64,000 nucleotides of DNA from Cryptomeria japonica (taxonomy: Eukaryota > Streptophyta > Pinopsida > Cupressales > Cupressaceae). Below, piece after piece: positions 23,331 to 35,105 of this stretch. How positions within the stretch are numbered: the first letter of the stretch is position 1; every line of letters begins with the position of its first letter. Both the position numbers and the translations under genes were made by a program. A model generated the notes under the pieces. The model had not been told where the DNA came from and did not search any database. It worked only from the letters and a program-made list of their open reading frames with translations. The DNA lies in contig NC_081415.1 of the NCBI RefSeq assembly GCF_030272615.1, forward strand, positions 188,484,270 to 188,548,269, given 5' to 3'.

Positions 23331-23940
23331 TATCATGGAAAAACTTCTTATGGACATGTTAAAAAGGGACATGATCTTTAAATGGACTAAGGATGGAAAG
23401 GAAGGCTTTTATCAGATCAAATAGGCCATTACTCAGGCTCCTACCTTGGTCAATCTCAACTATGAGAAGGATTCCATCCTCTACACCTTGTGAGGAGAAT
23501 CGAGTATATATGTTGTCTTGATGTAGGTAAATCAAGATGAGTTAGAAAAGCCCATACCTTTTTTCAGTGAAGTCTTAAAAGAATATGAACTCAAGTATAG
23601 TTATGTGGAGAAGAGGGTCATCAAAGTTATAAGATTATTGAAAAAATTCAGACATATGCTCTTTACTAACCATATTCAGCTCCTAGTTCCACATGCCAAC
23701 ATGAAGGAATTCCTTATAAATAGGGATACAGGTGATAAGAGAGCTAGATGGATTAAAAAGGTCATGGAATATGACCTTAATATCAAGATCATTAGGCTAA
23801 TAAGAGGCAGCAGCTTGTGTGAATAGTTAGTTTTAACTTTTGGAGAATATCCAGAGGTCTCCCCCTTGCTGTAGGAAGAAGAACAACTTAACAATCAAGA
23901 AAATGCACAAAATGGTTTATTTGAGGATATGTTTTCCTTC
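23331..23940 (+). pseudogene. Element B gypsy-type RNase H
   Basis: The standard RNase H downstream of RT is readable as FFSEVLKEYELKYSYVEKR, then LLKKFRHMLF, KRARWIKKVMEYDLNIK and LIRGSSLCE. Stops occur near 23422 (TAG), 23490 (TGA), 23525 (TAG) and 23824 (TAG). It is followed by a linker to the integrase zinc finger. Confidence 0.75.
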
Positions 23941-24156
23941 CTAAGGGATGATAGTTATCCTCTTCACTTTTATAGAACCAAAAGAAGGCATCTCAGACTT
24001 CAATCCATCCCCTATGCCTTAGTGAATGGCATTTTGTTCAAAAGAGACCTAAATGGTGTCTTACTAAGGTGCATAAAGGAGGATTAGACCAATAGGTGTC
24101 TAGAAGAATTTAATAATGGTCCTTTAGGTAGTTATTTCTTAGCTATAACTACAAGC
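23941..24156 (+). pseudogene. Element B integrase, N-terminal part, cut by C1
   Basis: The frame reads HLRLQSIPYALVNGILFKRD, then GVLLRCIKE, a stop, and CLEEFNNGPLGS. These are the residues that precede the HHCC zinc finger of gypsy integrases. The text breaks off at 24156 and resumes at 34410, across C1. Confidence 0.75.
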
Positions 24157-25380
24157 TATGAGACAGTGCAAATAACTGGAAGACAACTGAGAGGGGTGGT
24201 GAATCAGTTGTCACAGATTACAGGAACCATTAGCAATTTAAACTTTAATACTGTAACCCAAAATATTAATACTGGAATAGTAGTTAAACCAATTAAGCAT
24301 AACCAATAATTACGAAATAAAAGACATCCACATAACAACAATATTTGTACGTGGAAAACCTGGTAAAGGGAAAAATCATGGTGGGAAGTCTACCCACAAT
24401 CAGGTAATACTTATGCAGTAAGTATGTGAATTACAATTCAGGGGCTTGCACTTGCAGGAACGCCAACAATCTAGAGTGCACTACTCATCACAAAAGGAGC
24501 CTCACTAAACACATATAAATCTAGACTACAATCTAGAGAAGTGTTGAACTGCAAAAGATAGCATATCCTATGCCTGAGTACAGTTCTAGTTAAGCTCAAT
24601 ATCAAAGGACTAAATCCTCTTTCATAAACCCAATTTGATCTCCAATGATCAACCAACTCCTCTACTTGAAATATATTACATTATTCACACATTACATTCC
24701 TTGACCATGACTGCTAACAATAACCATCATGATCTATAATGAGATCTTAAATCTATTTATACAAAACCCTCAACCATAAACAATCAGGTCGGCCACCAAA
24801 TAATAAAACCAATTACATAATTACAAACCATGTTGGCCTTAGACCAAATAAATAAAATCAACACATAAGACATCCTAGAAATACGTTAATAGGTCCTATC
24901 CACACATTACATTAAAGTTGGTCCATAACCTAGATCAACTGGGACCAAGTATGGGTCCACATGCTACAACAATGATCTCCAACCACCAAGTCTCGAACAT
25001 GATCACCAACAACATCTTGAAACTCCATCAAAAGCTACACCAATACTAGTTATGCAATTCATCAAAGATTTCCACCAAAAGCTCTATCGGTGAAACCCTC
25101 ATCGGAACCAAAAAATAATCTTCTAAGCAAGCAGGATATCAACGGATCTCTAGACCAAAACCAACTGACCAAATATGAGTATAAGTATCAAGATCAAGCT
25201 AATTCCATCACCAGACTATACTGGAGCCTACCGGATCATGCCAGATCCAAGTTAACCAGAAACCACTCAACCTACTAGGACTAGAAGGGTGTCCGTAAAG
25301 CATCCAAATAGATAGCTAGTGTTGGCATCAATGACAAAACATCAATGCAACACATAATAAATTTCACCAAAGGGCCAACA
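24157..25380 (-). repeat. 3' LTR of C1
   Basis: Matches 29957-30882 plus 34110-34409. On the plus strand it starts TATGAGACAG, where TG has become TA, and ends GGGCCAACA. It has the shared copia U5 block (GTGGAAAACC, then AAAATCATGGTGGGAAG) at about 24350-24390. Confidence 0.87.
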
Positions 25381-25395
25381 ATCTCCCCCTTTGGC
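25381..25395 (-). promoter_or_regulatory. Polypurine tract of C1
   Basis: On the plus strand ATCTCCCCCTTTGGC follows the 3' LTR end. Read on the minus strand it is the purine tract GCCAAAGGGGGAGAT, identical to that of N1. Confidence 0.87.
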
Positions 25396-25703
25396 ATTGA
25401 TGGCAACACTAGATGTGGAAAACATCTAAGTACCAAGAAATGCCAAACAAGCCTCCCCCAATGGAAGACAACCAAAAAACTCCCATAGATAGCTTTGAAT
25501 ATCAATATCTCCTCATGTGAATGATATCTCTATAAAGCTCTAAATTACTTCTTCTTTTTCACATCAATATCTCTCCTCCTTTGACATCAATGCCATAAAT
25601 TTGACAAAAATATCAAAGAAAAAATATAAACCACTGAATAACAAAGCTGACTACTCCCCCTAAGCAGTAGCATCCCACATCAGTGCTAGAATGAATAGTA
25701 TCT

Positions 25704-26516
25704 CTAATAATGCATGTTGGATTGATGCCAAACCGCATCAATCAAGTCTCTACAGGAAGAAACTCCCAATCTATCTCTCAGGTACTCAAATGATTCCTTG
25801 GACAAAGGTTTAGTGAAAATATCTATAATCTTCTCTTTAGTGTTCACATAAACCAGTCTAACTTCATTTGCTTCCACCTTTTCCTTTAAAAAGTTATACT
25901 TGATAGATATGTGCTTTATTTTAGAATTAAATACTCGATTCTTTGATATATCAATACCAGCAGAGTTATCACAGTGAATAACTACTGGTGCATCACAATC
26001 CACCTTTATATCCTTCAACATTTGCTTCATCCATAAAACTTGTGTACAAATAGTAGCAGCAATAACATGCTCAACTTCAGCGGTAGATAAAGAAGTACAT
26101 GACTATTTCTTGTTGATGCATGAAATGAATTTTTTTCTAAGAAAGAAAGCTCCACTAGAAGTACTTTTCCAGTCATCAACATCTACAACCCAACCAACAT
26201 CTGTATATGCACATAAAGTAAAGTTATTATCCATAGGATACCACAAGCCATATTCTAATGTACCTTGCAAGTATCTAAAAATCCTTTTCACCACCATCTC
26301 ATGATTTTCTCTAGGATCACTCTGAAATCTTGAAACAATACAAACATCATTCATAATGTCAGGCCTAGTCTGAGTCAAATAAAGAAGACCTCTAATCATA
26401 GTTTTGTATCTTGTAGGATTTACCGGTACAGAAACATATTTTCTTGTCAATTTCTCACTTGTAACCATAGGACTACTTACCGGTTTAGAATCTCCCATAC
26501 CAAATTTCTTCAACAA
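25704..26516 (-). pseudogene. C1 RT C-terminal part and RNase H
   Basis: From high to low coordinate the frame gives PTRYKTMIRGLLYLTQTRPD, then VKRIFRYLQGTLEYGLW, LCAYTDVGW, DVDDWKSTSSGAFFLRKKF, a stop near 26103 and the RNase H end CDNSAGIDISKNRVF, VYVNTKEKIIDIFTKPLS. The RNase H would remove the RNA template. The catalytic D (AYTD) and the late D (CDNSA) are kept. Stops separate the pieces. Confidence 0.82.
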
Positions 26517-26618
26517 TTCCTTAGCATATTTAATTTGACAAATGAAAATACCTTTGTCAGTCTAAGTAATTTGCAGATCTAAGAAAAATTTCATTTCACC
26601 AATCATAGACATCTCAAA

Positions 26619-27362
26619 TTATTTCTCCATATTTTTAGAAAATTCTATGCATAACTTAACTTCATCTCCAAAAATAATATCATTAGTGATCTTATAATAT
26701 AAATTACTGTCAACACTACCCTTAGTAAAACCAAGCTTCAAAAGATATTTATCCAACCTTGCATACCAAGATCTAGGTGCGTGTTTCAATTCATATAAAG
26801 CTTTCCTTAACCTACAAACCATATCTATATCATTTGATAGCGAAAAACCATCAAGTTTCTCAATATAAACTTCCTCATCAAGATCCCTATTCAAAAATGC
26901 ACATTTAACATCCATCTGATAAACCTTGTAATTTTTATAAGCAGCATAGGCAAGAAATAATCTTACAGCTTCAATCCTAGCTACAAGTGCAAAAGTCTCT
27001 CCATAATCAATTCCTTTCTTTTGAGAATATCCTTTACAAACCAATCTAGCCTTATTCCTTATAACTTGACCATCCTAATTCAAATTATTCCTAAAAACCC
27101 ATTTAGTTCCAATAACATTTTTATTTTTAGGTCGGGGAACCAAGGTGCATGCATTATTTTTCTCAATCTGATCTACTTTTTCTTCCATAGCTTTCAACCA
27201 ATATTCATCTTTACATGCCTCAATTACTGATACCGGTTCAACTTTTGAAATTAAACATATCTCATTAGATACCAGTCTTCTTCTTGTCATCACTCCATTT
27301 CTCTTATCCCCAATGATTTGATCTTCTGAATGATTCAATCTCACATACCTAGGAGTCTTCAA
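26619..27362 (-). pseudogene. C1 reverse transcriptase, YVDD region deleted
   Basis: The N-terminal RT piece is 27362-27075 ([20 protein letters not shown]). The palm follows at 27044-26619, with [29 protein letters not shown] and [18 protein letters not shown]. Next the frame reads [13 protein letters not shown]: compared with C2, where more residues and the FVDD box lie between TND and DIIFG, about a dozen codons including most of the catalytic box are missing. The polymerase is therefore dead whatever the stops do. Confidence 0.85.
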
Positions 27363-27560
27363 ACTTTCTGTACCTCTTCTATGTTCTTCAGTTACTGTAG
27401 AACTCTCTGATGTTGCTGGAGTAATTGGTTCAACTCTCTATTCTGGTAAAGGTGCCACTAGTTCATATATAACCATTTCCACTACCGGTTCCTTCTCATA
27501 AACTTTGATTTGACTTATGTTCAACTCATCTACTTTGACATTAGCACTATCCACAATTCT

Positions 27561-28366
27561 CTACAATCTCTTGTTATAACATCTATATGCTTTGCTTTCA
27601 TTAAAATAACCAAGAAATATGTCTTCATCACATATAGGATCAAATTTGCCAATAATAGCATCTCTCTTTGTATTACATTTACTACCAAAAATTCTGAAAT
27701 ACTTAAGTATAGGTGTATTGCCAAACCATAATTCATAAAGTGTCTTACCAGTTTCTCCTTTGATATGTACTCTGTTGAATGTATAAACTATTTTACTCAC
27801 TGCTTCTCTCAAGTAGATATGAGGTAGACTATCTTCCATCATCATTGTTCTAGCAGCATCCAAGATAGTTATTTTCTTCCTTTCCACAACTCCATTTTGC
27901 TAAGGTGTCCAGGGAGTAGAAAATTGTCTTTTTATACCATGCTTGTCAAAAAAGTTATTAAACTCACTGGATGTGAATTCTCCACCATGATCTGATCTCA
28001 AACATTTAATCTTCAATCATGTCTCAATTTCCACTTTAGCATTAAATATTTTAAACTGTTCAAATGCTTCATATTTTTCTCTTAGAAAAGTAACCCACGT
28101 CATTCTAGAATAATCATCAATGATTAGCATGAAATATCTATCACCTTGAAAACTTTTAACTATAGCAAGGCCACACAAATCAATATGAATAAGATCAAGA
28201 ATATCATTTGATTTATCTTATATACTCCTAAAAGAGGTTCTGACATGTTTTTACCCATTTGATATTCTTTACATACCATATTATAGGGCTTCATAATCTT
28301 AGGCATATCCCTAATTGTCGTAGTTGAACTGATTTGCACAATGTAATCAAAACTCACATGACACAA
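27561..28366 (-). pseudogene. C1 integrase
   Basis: The pre-integrase part gives MCHVSFDYIVQIS and VCKEYQMGK (28366-28160), where the second Cys of the CKEC finger is Tyr. The core follows with frame breaks, and the end is well kept: RKKITILDAARTMM, REAVSKIVYTFNRVHIKGE and [20 protein letters not shown] (27887-27561). The enzyme would insert the cDNA. Stops near 27899 and in the core, as well as the Cys change, inactivate it. Confidence 0.78.
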
Positions 28367-28396
28367 CTTTTTATTCCATAGCCAACTCTCATCAAT

Positions 28397-28930
28397 CTAT
28401 GTAATCAAACATATCTTCTCACTGGAGTTCAAATGAAATATATTACCTTTTTTTTGTGTACTGGTTGCAATCTCCAATCCATATTTATTAATGATTTTAC
28501 ATTTTCCATCCTTGAACTGTAATTGAAATCCCTTATCTACCAATTGTCCTACACTCAAATCATTATGCTTCAAACCTTCAACATAATAAACATTGTCAGT
28601 ATTGTTCTTACCATCCAGTGATATAGTTCCTTTTCCTTTGATCATACATGCCTTTTCATCTCCAAATCTAACTAGACCACCATCAAATTCTTGCAAAAAT
28701 AGAAACTTCCCTTTATCTCTAGTCATATGATTTGGACAGTCGCTGTCAATTACCCATTCATCATTGTCTTCAATTTTAGTAGCAAGTGCCTTCTCTTCAG
28801 GTACATTCTCTTCTAGTTCTAGATCATCTTCCTTAATAGCCAGGAATACCCATTCCTTCCCATTGCCGGATCCACTAGCAGAGTCTTCTGCCAGTTCATC
28901 ATCAGAATCAGTAATGCCTTCCTCATCCAC
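28397..28930 (-). pseudogene. C1 protease and pre-integrase region
   Basis: The open frame contains EDNDEWVIDSDCPNHMTRDK, the copia protease site. The usual Asp-Ser-Gly triad reads Asp-Ser-Asp here, so the active site is altered. Downstream, [18 protein letters not shown] and VGQLVDKGFQLQF match C2 closely. Confidence 0.8.
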
Positions 28931-29895
28931 TATGTAGCATGATATCTAGGGTCAGGCTTAAATGATCTTCTAACTCTTTCTTCAAATCTTGAATTTCTTT
29001 TAGCACATCTAGATGCAAAATGACCAATCTTATTACATGCAAAAGATTTAAAAGGTTCTTTTCCTTCATACTTACTACCTACCGGTCCTTGAGGTACTCT
29101 TCTAGAAAATAGTGCTTCAAGTTGCTCAAACTCGTCATCTTCTCTCTTCATATCTTTGAGCTCCTTTGCATATAAAGCTTTCCAGTCTTGCTTACTAGTT
29201 GTAGATGTAGATGCATGAAAAGTAGGTTTAGTCTTCATAGCTCTAGAAGGTTCAAATTTTCTCAAGCTCAAAAGCAGATAGTTTCCCAACCAAAGTATCT
29301 CTATTGATAGATGTATTAGCCATTGTTATCAACTCATTAATAGTAGTAACCTTAATTTTTTAAGTCAGTGGTAGGGCTCTCAGAACTTTAGAAACAATTT
29401 CATCTTCGTTCACAGTTCCACCACAACATTGAATTCCCATAACAATCTCATTTACCCTTTCCATGAATTTAGTAATCCTTTCATCTTCTTCCATCTTTAG
29501 GTTTTCATATCTGACCCGGTTTAACCATCAAGTTCAACAATCTTCACTATAGGGTCACCTTCATTAAGAGTCTCCAACTTATCCCATATAGCCTTTCTAG
29601 ATGATTTGTTGGCTAATCCCATTAGTTGTTGATCAGATAATGCACACAAGAGGGCTTCTCTTGCTCTATAATCATTCTCAATCTCCTTTTCTAGGTTTGC
29701 CAGAGGAGGATTACCAAATCCTAGATTATAGGGTGTGACACCATTCTGTGTGATCTCCCACATCTCCTTGCCAAGACATCTAGGAGGAGTCTCCATTTGA
29801 ATCTTCCATACTGTGTAATTTGTTCCAGTAAGCCTCAAAATATCCCTTTGAAAGATAGCTTCAGAAGAACTAGATGAACTTGAACTATTAGTCAC
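28930..29895 (-). pseudogene. C1 Gag
   Basis: The N-terminal piece (29895-29521) starts with a Ser run and reads LTGTNYTVWKIQME, IENDYRAREALLCALSDQQ and KAIWDKLETLNEGDPIVK, a typical copia Gag. After stops near 29521 and 29360 the C-terminal piece (29289-28930) has KYEGKEPFKSFACNKIGHFA and then SRC. In this zinc knuckle the first Cys has become Ser. The Gag shell would package the RNA. Confidence 0.82.
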
Positions 29896-29941
29896 TATAG
29901 GATCTTCCTCAAGCAGTTAAGCTTTCTAGAGAGAGGACCAA

Positions 29942-29954
29942 AGCTCTAATACCA
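29942..29954 (-). promoter_or_regulatory. Primer binding site of C1 (one base changed)
   Basis: On the plus strand AGCTCTAATACCA stands where AGCTCTGATACCA occurs in the other elements. It is the complement of the initiator tRNA-Met primer site and lies two bases from the 5' LTR. Confidence 0.83.
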
Positions 29955-30882
29955 ATTGTTAGACAATTCAAATAACCATAAGAAACTTGTAAGGGGGGGG
30001 TGAATCAATTGTCACAGATTACAGAAACCATTAGCACTTTAAACTTTAATACCAGAACCAAAAACACTAATATTAGAATAGCAGTTAAACCAATTAAGCA
30101 TAAACAATAATCAAATAATAAAAGTCATCCACATAACACCAAGATTTGTATGTGGAAAACACGGTAAAGGGAAAAACCATGGTGGGAAGCCTACCCACAG
30201 TCAGATAATACTTCTACAGTAAGCATGTGAATCACAAATGAGGGGCCTACACTTGCAAGAAGGCCAACAAGCTAGAGCGCACTGCTTATCACAAAAGGAG
30301 CCTCACTGACTACATATAAATCTAGACTACAATCTGGAGAAGTGTTGAATTCCAGAAGATAGCATCTTCTATTCTTAAGTACAATTCCAGTTAAGCTCAA
30401 TACCAGAAGACTAAATCCTCTTTCATAAACCCAATTCAATCTCCAATGATCGACCAACTCCTTTGCTTGAATGATATTACATTATTCACACATTACATTC
30501 CTTGACCATGACCTCTAACAATAACAATGATGATCTACAATGAGATCTTACATCTATTTATACAAAATCCTTGACCATAAACAATCAAGTTAGCCACCAA
30601 CTAATAAAACCAATTACATAATTACAAACCATGTCAGCCTTAGACCAAACAAATAATATCAACACATAAGACATCCCATAAATACATTAATAGGTCCTAT
30701 CCATGCATTACATTAAAGCCAATCCATAACCTAGATCAACTAGGACCAAGTATAGGTCCACATGTGACAACAATGATATCCAACCTCCAAGTCTCGAACA
30801 TGATCACCAACAACATCTTGAAAATCCATCAGAATATGCACCAACACCACTTATACAATTCATCAAAGATCTCCACCAAAAT

Positions 30883-33800
30883 TGATGCAGAGGGAACAAA
30901 GACTTCTTCCCTATCTGCATATTCAAATATCAATATCCACTTAAACTCATTCTTTAGAGGCAAACTAACAACTTCTTTCAATCATCTCTTCATTAATATC
31001 AACTTAATGCAATAACCCATATTCATGTTTCACATTTCAATCTTTAAAGTTCCGAGTCATAGACCTGTATTCTGTCATACATAACTTTTGACCCAGATAT
31101 TATTTTGTAGATCCCTTTGGTGAAATTGTATATAACTAGCCTTATTAAAACATATCAAAAAATTAGGAGAATCCAATGGTTATATTAACCGTTATGGTCT
31201 CTGCACCGAGACCCATTTCTGCTGTCCCCAAATTAGACATGTGCATGCTCAGTCTGTCTAGGGCATCAAATATCTTTCACAAAAAATAACCAAAAGACAC
31301 AAAACCAATTTCATATAAAATATATATGAATATAGATTCAGAATATGTAATCCATTAAATTTTCCAATGTTTAAATCATGAGATAATATCAAAGCATTGC
31401 CTGCAACTCCATTGAAGATAGTTTAAAACCAGTTTTCACCACAATCTTCATAACTTCCATAAAACTAAATAAAAATGACTCAAACAAAATGTAAATGAGA
31501 GAGGATTCACATATCTATCCAATTAATCTATTTAGAGGTCATAATAATTCCATATGAATCCGTACCATATGCTGTAACATGACTGTTCTCAGAAAACCTC
31601 AAATCTGCAATCAACAACTTTCACCAAAAATTTCATAACTTCTTCATTTCTAAACATAATCACTCCAAATAAAAAGGAAAAGAAAGGTACTTCACATATA
31701 TAACCATACATTATACATTTTACAAAGGTTCCCAGGCCATACATGGTCGTACAAGGCCTGGAACCAACATAAAAACTAGAAAGCCAATCAAAATAACAAT
31801 AGTAGAATGCACCAAAATGTATCAAAATGTTCTCCTTTCTTTTCTTTCTTTTCTTTATGATTTGGAACGACCATAAAATTACTTTTTATAGACTTTTGGT
31901 TAGTTTTGACCTTACAACTACCTCTCATAACCAACTTTTAACCCTTTTTCAACTTTTGTTGCATTTTTGCAACTTTGCTTGACAACATTTTATTGTCAAG
32001 TTGACAACTTTTACACTTTTGAATAAATGACTTCATGGCTTTACAAAACACATCACATGACTCTTAAAATGACAACTAAATGACAATTTTACAATTTTTT
32101 TTGCCCTTAGGCATTACATTTGATTTTATTATATTGAATATCATATCGAAACATATGGATTAAAATATCTCTCAGGATCTCCTCCAATGTCTTGATGTCT
32201 AGGTGCTTCTGCACCATACTACCGACCTTGAAAGCTTTCCAAGTCCCTTGGAAACATAGAGATTATAACCTGCAAGAAAATAAAATTTGTGCTTTGGATT
32301 AAAATCATCATCTTCATATTTGTCTTTGCCTCTTCATCTTATCACCATTATCATGCCTTTGCTGCAATCAACATCTCCAAAAGGACACAGGACTATCCTT
32401 GTATCTACCTCCTTAATAACTCCTATTAATGGAGTATGTAATGGCTTCCATCAGAGTTCTTTTACCAACCATAAGTCCACCTCTCCATGTTGCATCACCT
32501 CACCAAAAACCTCTATGCCTCACCTAGGAGTCCTCTCCTTGCCTCTCTCCCTAGTCTCTTGGCAACCAATGGACCATCTCTTTGGCCCTTGACAGACCTT
32601 CCTTGTCTGCCCACAGACAACACCAACTTCCTCTTGCAGCTAGATGGACAAGCACCTGCAACCAAACACATTATCAACACAAAATTTCAACTCTCCTTGG
32701 GCTAGGTCCTGGTGTGGATTGCCTCCTTCGGCGCTCTACCCACACACTCAGGCTCTTCTAGCTCTGATACCAATTTGATGCAGAGGGAACAAAGACTTCT
32801 TCCCTATCTGCATATTCAAATATCAATATCCACTTAAACTCATTCTTTAGAGGAAAACTAACAACTTCTTTCAATCATCTCTTCATTAATATCAACTTAA
32901 TGAAATAACCCATATTCATGTTTCACATTTCAATCTTTAAAGTTCCCAGTCATAGACCTATATTCTGTCATTCATAAATTTTGACCTAGATATTATTTTG
33001 CAGATCCCTTTGGTGAAATTGTATATAACTAGCCTTATTAAAACATATCAAAAAATTATGAGAATCCAATGGTTAGATTAACCGTTATGGTCTTTTCACC
33101 GAGACCCGTTTCTGCTGTCCCCAAATTAGACATGTGCATGCTCAGTCTATCTAGGGCATCAAATATCTTTCACAAAAAATAACCAAAAGACACCAAAACA
33201 ATTTCATATAAAATATATATGAATATAGATTCATAATATGTAATACATTAAATTTTCCAATGGTTAAATCATGAGATAATATCAAACCATTGCCTGCAAC
33301 TCCATTGAAGATAGTTTAAAACCAGTTTTCACCACAATCTTCATAACTTCCATAAAACTAAATAAAAATGACTCAAAAAAAATTTAAATGAGAGAGGATT
33401 CACATATCTATCCAATTAATCTATTTATAGGTCATAATAATTCCATATGAATCCGTACCATATGCTGCAACATGACTGTTCTTAGAAAACCTCAAATCTG
33501 CAATCAACAACTTTCACCAAAAATTTCATAACTTCTTCAATTCTAAACATAATCACTCCAAATAAAAAGGAAAAGAAAGGTACTTCAAATATCTAACCAT
33601 CCATTATACATTTTACAAAGGTTCTCAGGCCATACATGGTCATACAAGGCCTGAAACCAACATAAAAACTGGAAAGCCAATCAAAATAACAATAGTAGAA
33701 TGCACCAAAATGTATCAAAATGTTCTCCTTTCTTTTCTTTTTTTTCTTTATGATTTGGAACGACCATAAAATGACTTTTTATAGACTTTTGGTCAGTTTT

Positions 33801-34109
33801 GACCTTACAACTACCTCTCATAACCAACTTTTAACCATTTTTCAACTTTTGTTGCATTTTTGCAACTTTGCTTGACAACATTTTATTGTCAAGTTGACAA
33901 CTTTTACAATTTTGAATAAATGACTTCATGGCTTTACAAAACACATCACATGACTCTTAAAATGACAACTAAATGACAATTTTACAATTTTGTTTGCCCT
34001 TAGGCATTACATTTGATTTTATTATATTGAATATCATATCGAAACATATGGATTAAAATATCTCTCAGGATCTCCTCCAATGTCTTGATGTCTAGGTGCT
34101 TCTGCACCA
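30883..34109 (-). mobile_element. T: very small non-autonomous LTR element with large LTRs
   Basis: Two direct LTRs of exactly 1334 bases (30883-32216 and 32776-34109) enclose only 559 bases. AAAAT at 30878-30882 and 34110-34114 is a perfect target-site duplication. A copia-type primer site at 32761-32772 sets the strand. Each LTR starts TGATGCAGA and ends TCTGCACCA, a 9-base inverted end with one mismatch. In the first 380 bases I count about 13 differences between the LTRs, fewer than for its host C1, as nesting requires. It resembles TRIM-type elements in its lack of genes, but its LTRs are far longer than usual for TRIMs. Confidence 0.88.
32217..32775 (-). other. Internal region of T; no gene supported
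   Basis: It holds the primer site at its right end (GCTCTGATACCA on the plus strand) and no strong PPT at its left end. An open frame of 101 codons (32287-32592, plus strand) is Ser/Leu/Pro-rich, has no known domain and lies antisense to the element. It may be packaging sequence or a captured fragment; I cannot tell which. Confidence 0.6.
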
Positions 34110-34409
34110 AAAATATTTGTTAGTGAAACCCTTGTTGTCATCAGAAACTAATCTTCTAAGCAAGCAGGATATCAACCAATCTCCAGAGTAAAACCAACTG
34201 ACCAAATATGAGTATAAGTATCATGAACCAGCTGATTCGATCATCAGACTATACCAGAGCTTACCAGATCATGTTGGATCCAAGTTAACCAGAAACCACT
34301 CAACCTATTGGGACCAGAAGGGTGTCGGTAAAGCATCCAAATAGCTAGTGCTAGCATCAATGACAAAACATCAATGCAGCACATAATCAATTTCACCAAA
34401 TGGCCAACA

Positions 34410-35105
34410 CAACCATGAAGATTATCAAGGTAGGCTATTATTGGCTATCTTTATTCGGCGATGCTCACAAGTGGATTAGACAGTGCAAAGAGTGTGCACT
34501 CTTTTTAGGCAAGCAAAGATTAGTCACTATTCCTTTCCATCCCATTTAATCTAATCAACCCTTTGCATAGTGGGGCCTTGACTTCATTGGTCCCATTCAT
34601 CCCATATCAAGTTTAGGCCACAAGTAGACTTTGGCCATCATACACTACTTTACCAAGTGGATAGAGGTAGTTTCTCTAAATGATGCAAGTGAGAATTTAG
34701 TGGTTCAAATTGCAATTAGATTTATATCCCCTTCCACAATCATATCAGATAATGCAAAGGCCTTTGTAGGATCTTAGATTAGCTTATGGGTAGTCCAAAA
34801 TTATGTATTATTGAAGACATCATCAAATTATTACCCTCAGGGCAATGGCTTAGCTATATCTTCCAACAAGAATCTCATTAGGACCATCAAAATTAATCTT
34901 GATGATAATCAAAGGTCTTGGCACTTGAAGTTGGGATTAGACCTATGGGCTAATATAATCACTCCAAAAATAGCATTAGGTAATTGACCCTTCATGTTGG
35001 TATATGGAAGGGACGCAAGGCTTCCCTTATCTCTTGAGCTACCTTCTCTTGAATTAGCACACCAGCTGGAGCTCCTAGAAAATGATGTCATGTCAATCAG
35101 GTATG
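34410..35105 (+). pseudogene. Element B integrase: zinc finger end and catalytic core, cut by N2
   Basis: The frame resumes after C1 with KVGYYWLSLFGDAHKWIRQC and KECALF (the CC half of the HHCC finger). The core follows: WGLDFIGPIHPIS (first D), TIISDNAKAF (second D) and YYPQGNGLAISSNKN, where the catalytic Glu position reads Ile. PFMLVYGRDARLPLSLELPS follows. Stops occur near 34547, 34571, 34624, 34773 and 34984, nearly all where Gln is plausible. N2 breaks the text at 35105. Confidence 0.82.

Larger units (their letters stand above)
24157..34409 (-). mobile_element. C1: Ty1/copia retrotransposon inserted in element B
   Basis: 3' LTR 24157-25380, PPT 25381-25395, pol and gag on the minus strand, primer site 29942-29954, and a 5' LTR 29957-34409 that is itself split by element T. 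CAAGC (24152-24156) and CAACC (34410-34414) flank it, a 5-base duplication with one change. The proteins are close to those of C2, so both belong to one copia group. By eye the LTR copies differ at about a tenth of positions. Confidence 0.88.
29957..34409 (-). repeat. 5' LTR of C1, interrupted by element T
   Basis: LTR text runs 29957-30882 and resumes at 34110-34409. It starts TGTTAGACAATTC and ends TGGCCAACA. Without T it is about 1.2 kb, like the 3' LTR. The break point (CCACCAAAA on the left, AAAATATTTG on the right) matches uninterrupted sequence at about 25070-25085 in the 3' LTR. Confidence 0.87.

Noticed and set aside
32287-32592. 101-codon frame in the interior of T as a captured gene
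   Set aside because: No recognisable domain and antisense to the element; nothing beyond an open frame supports it.
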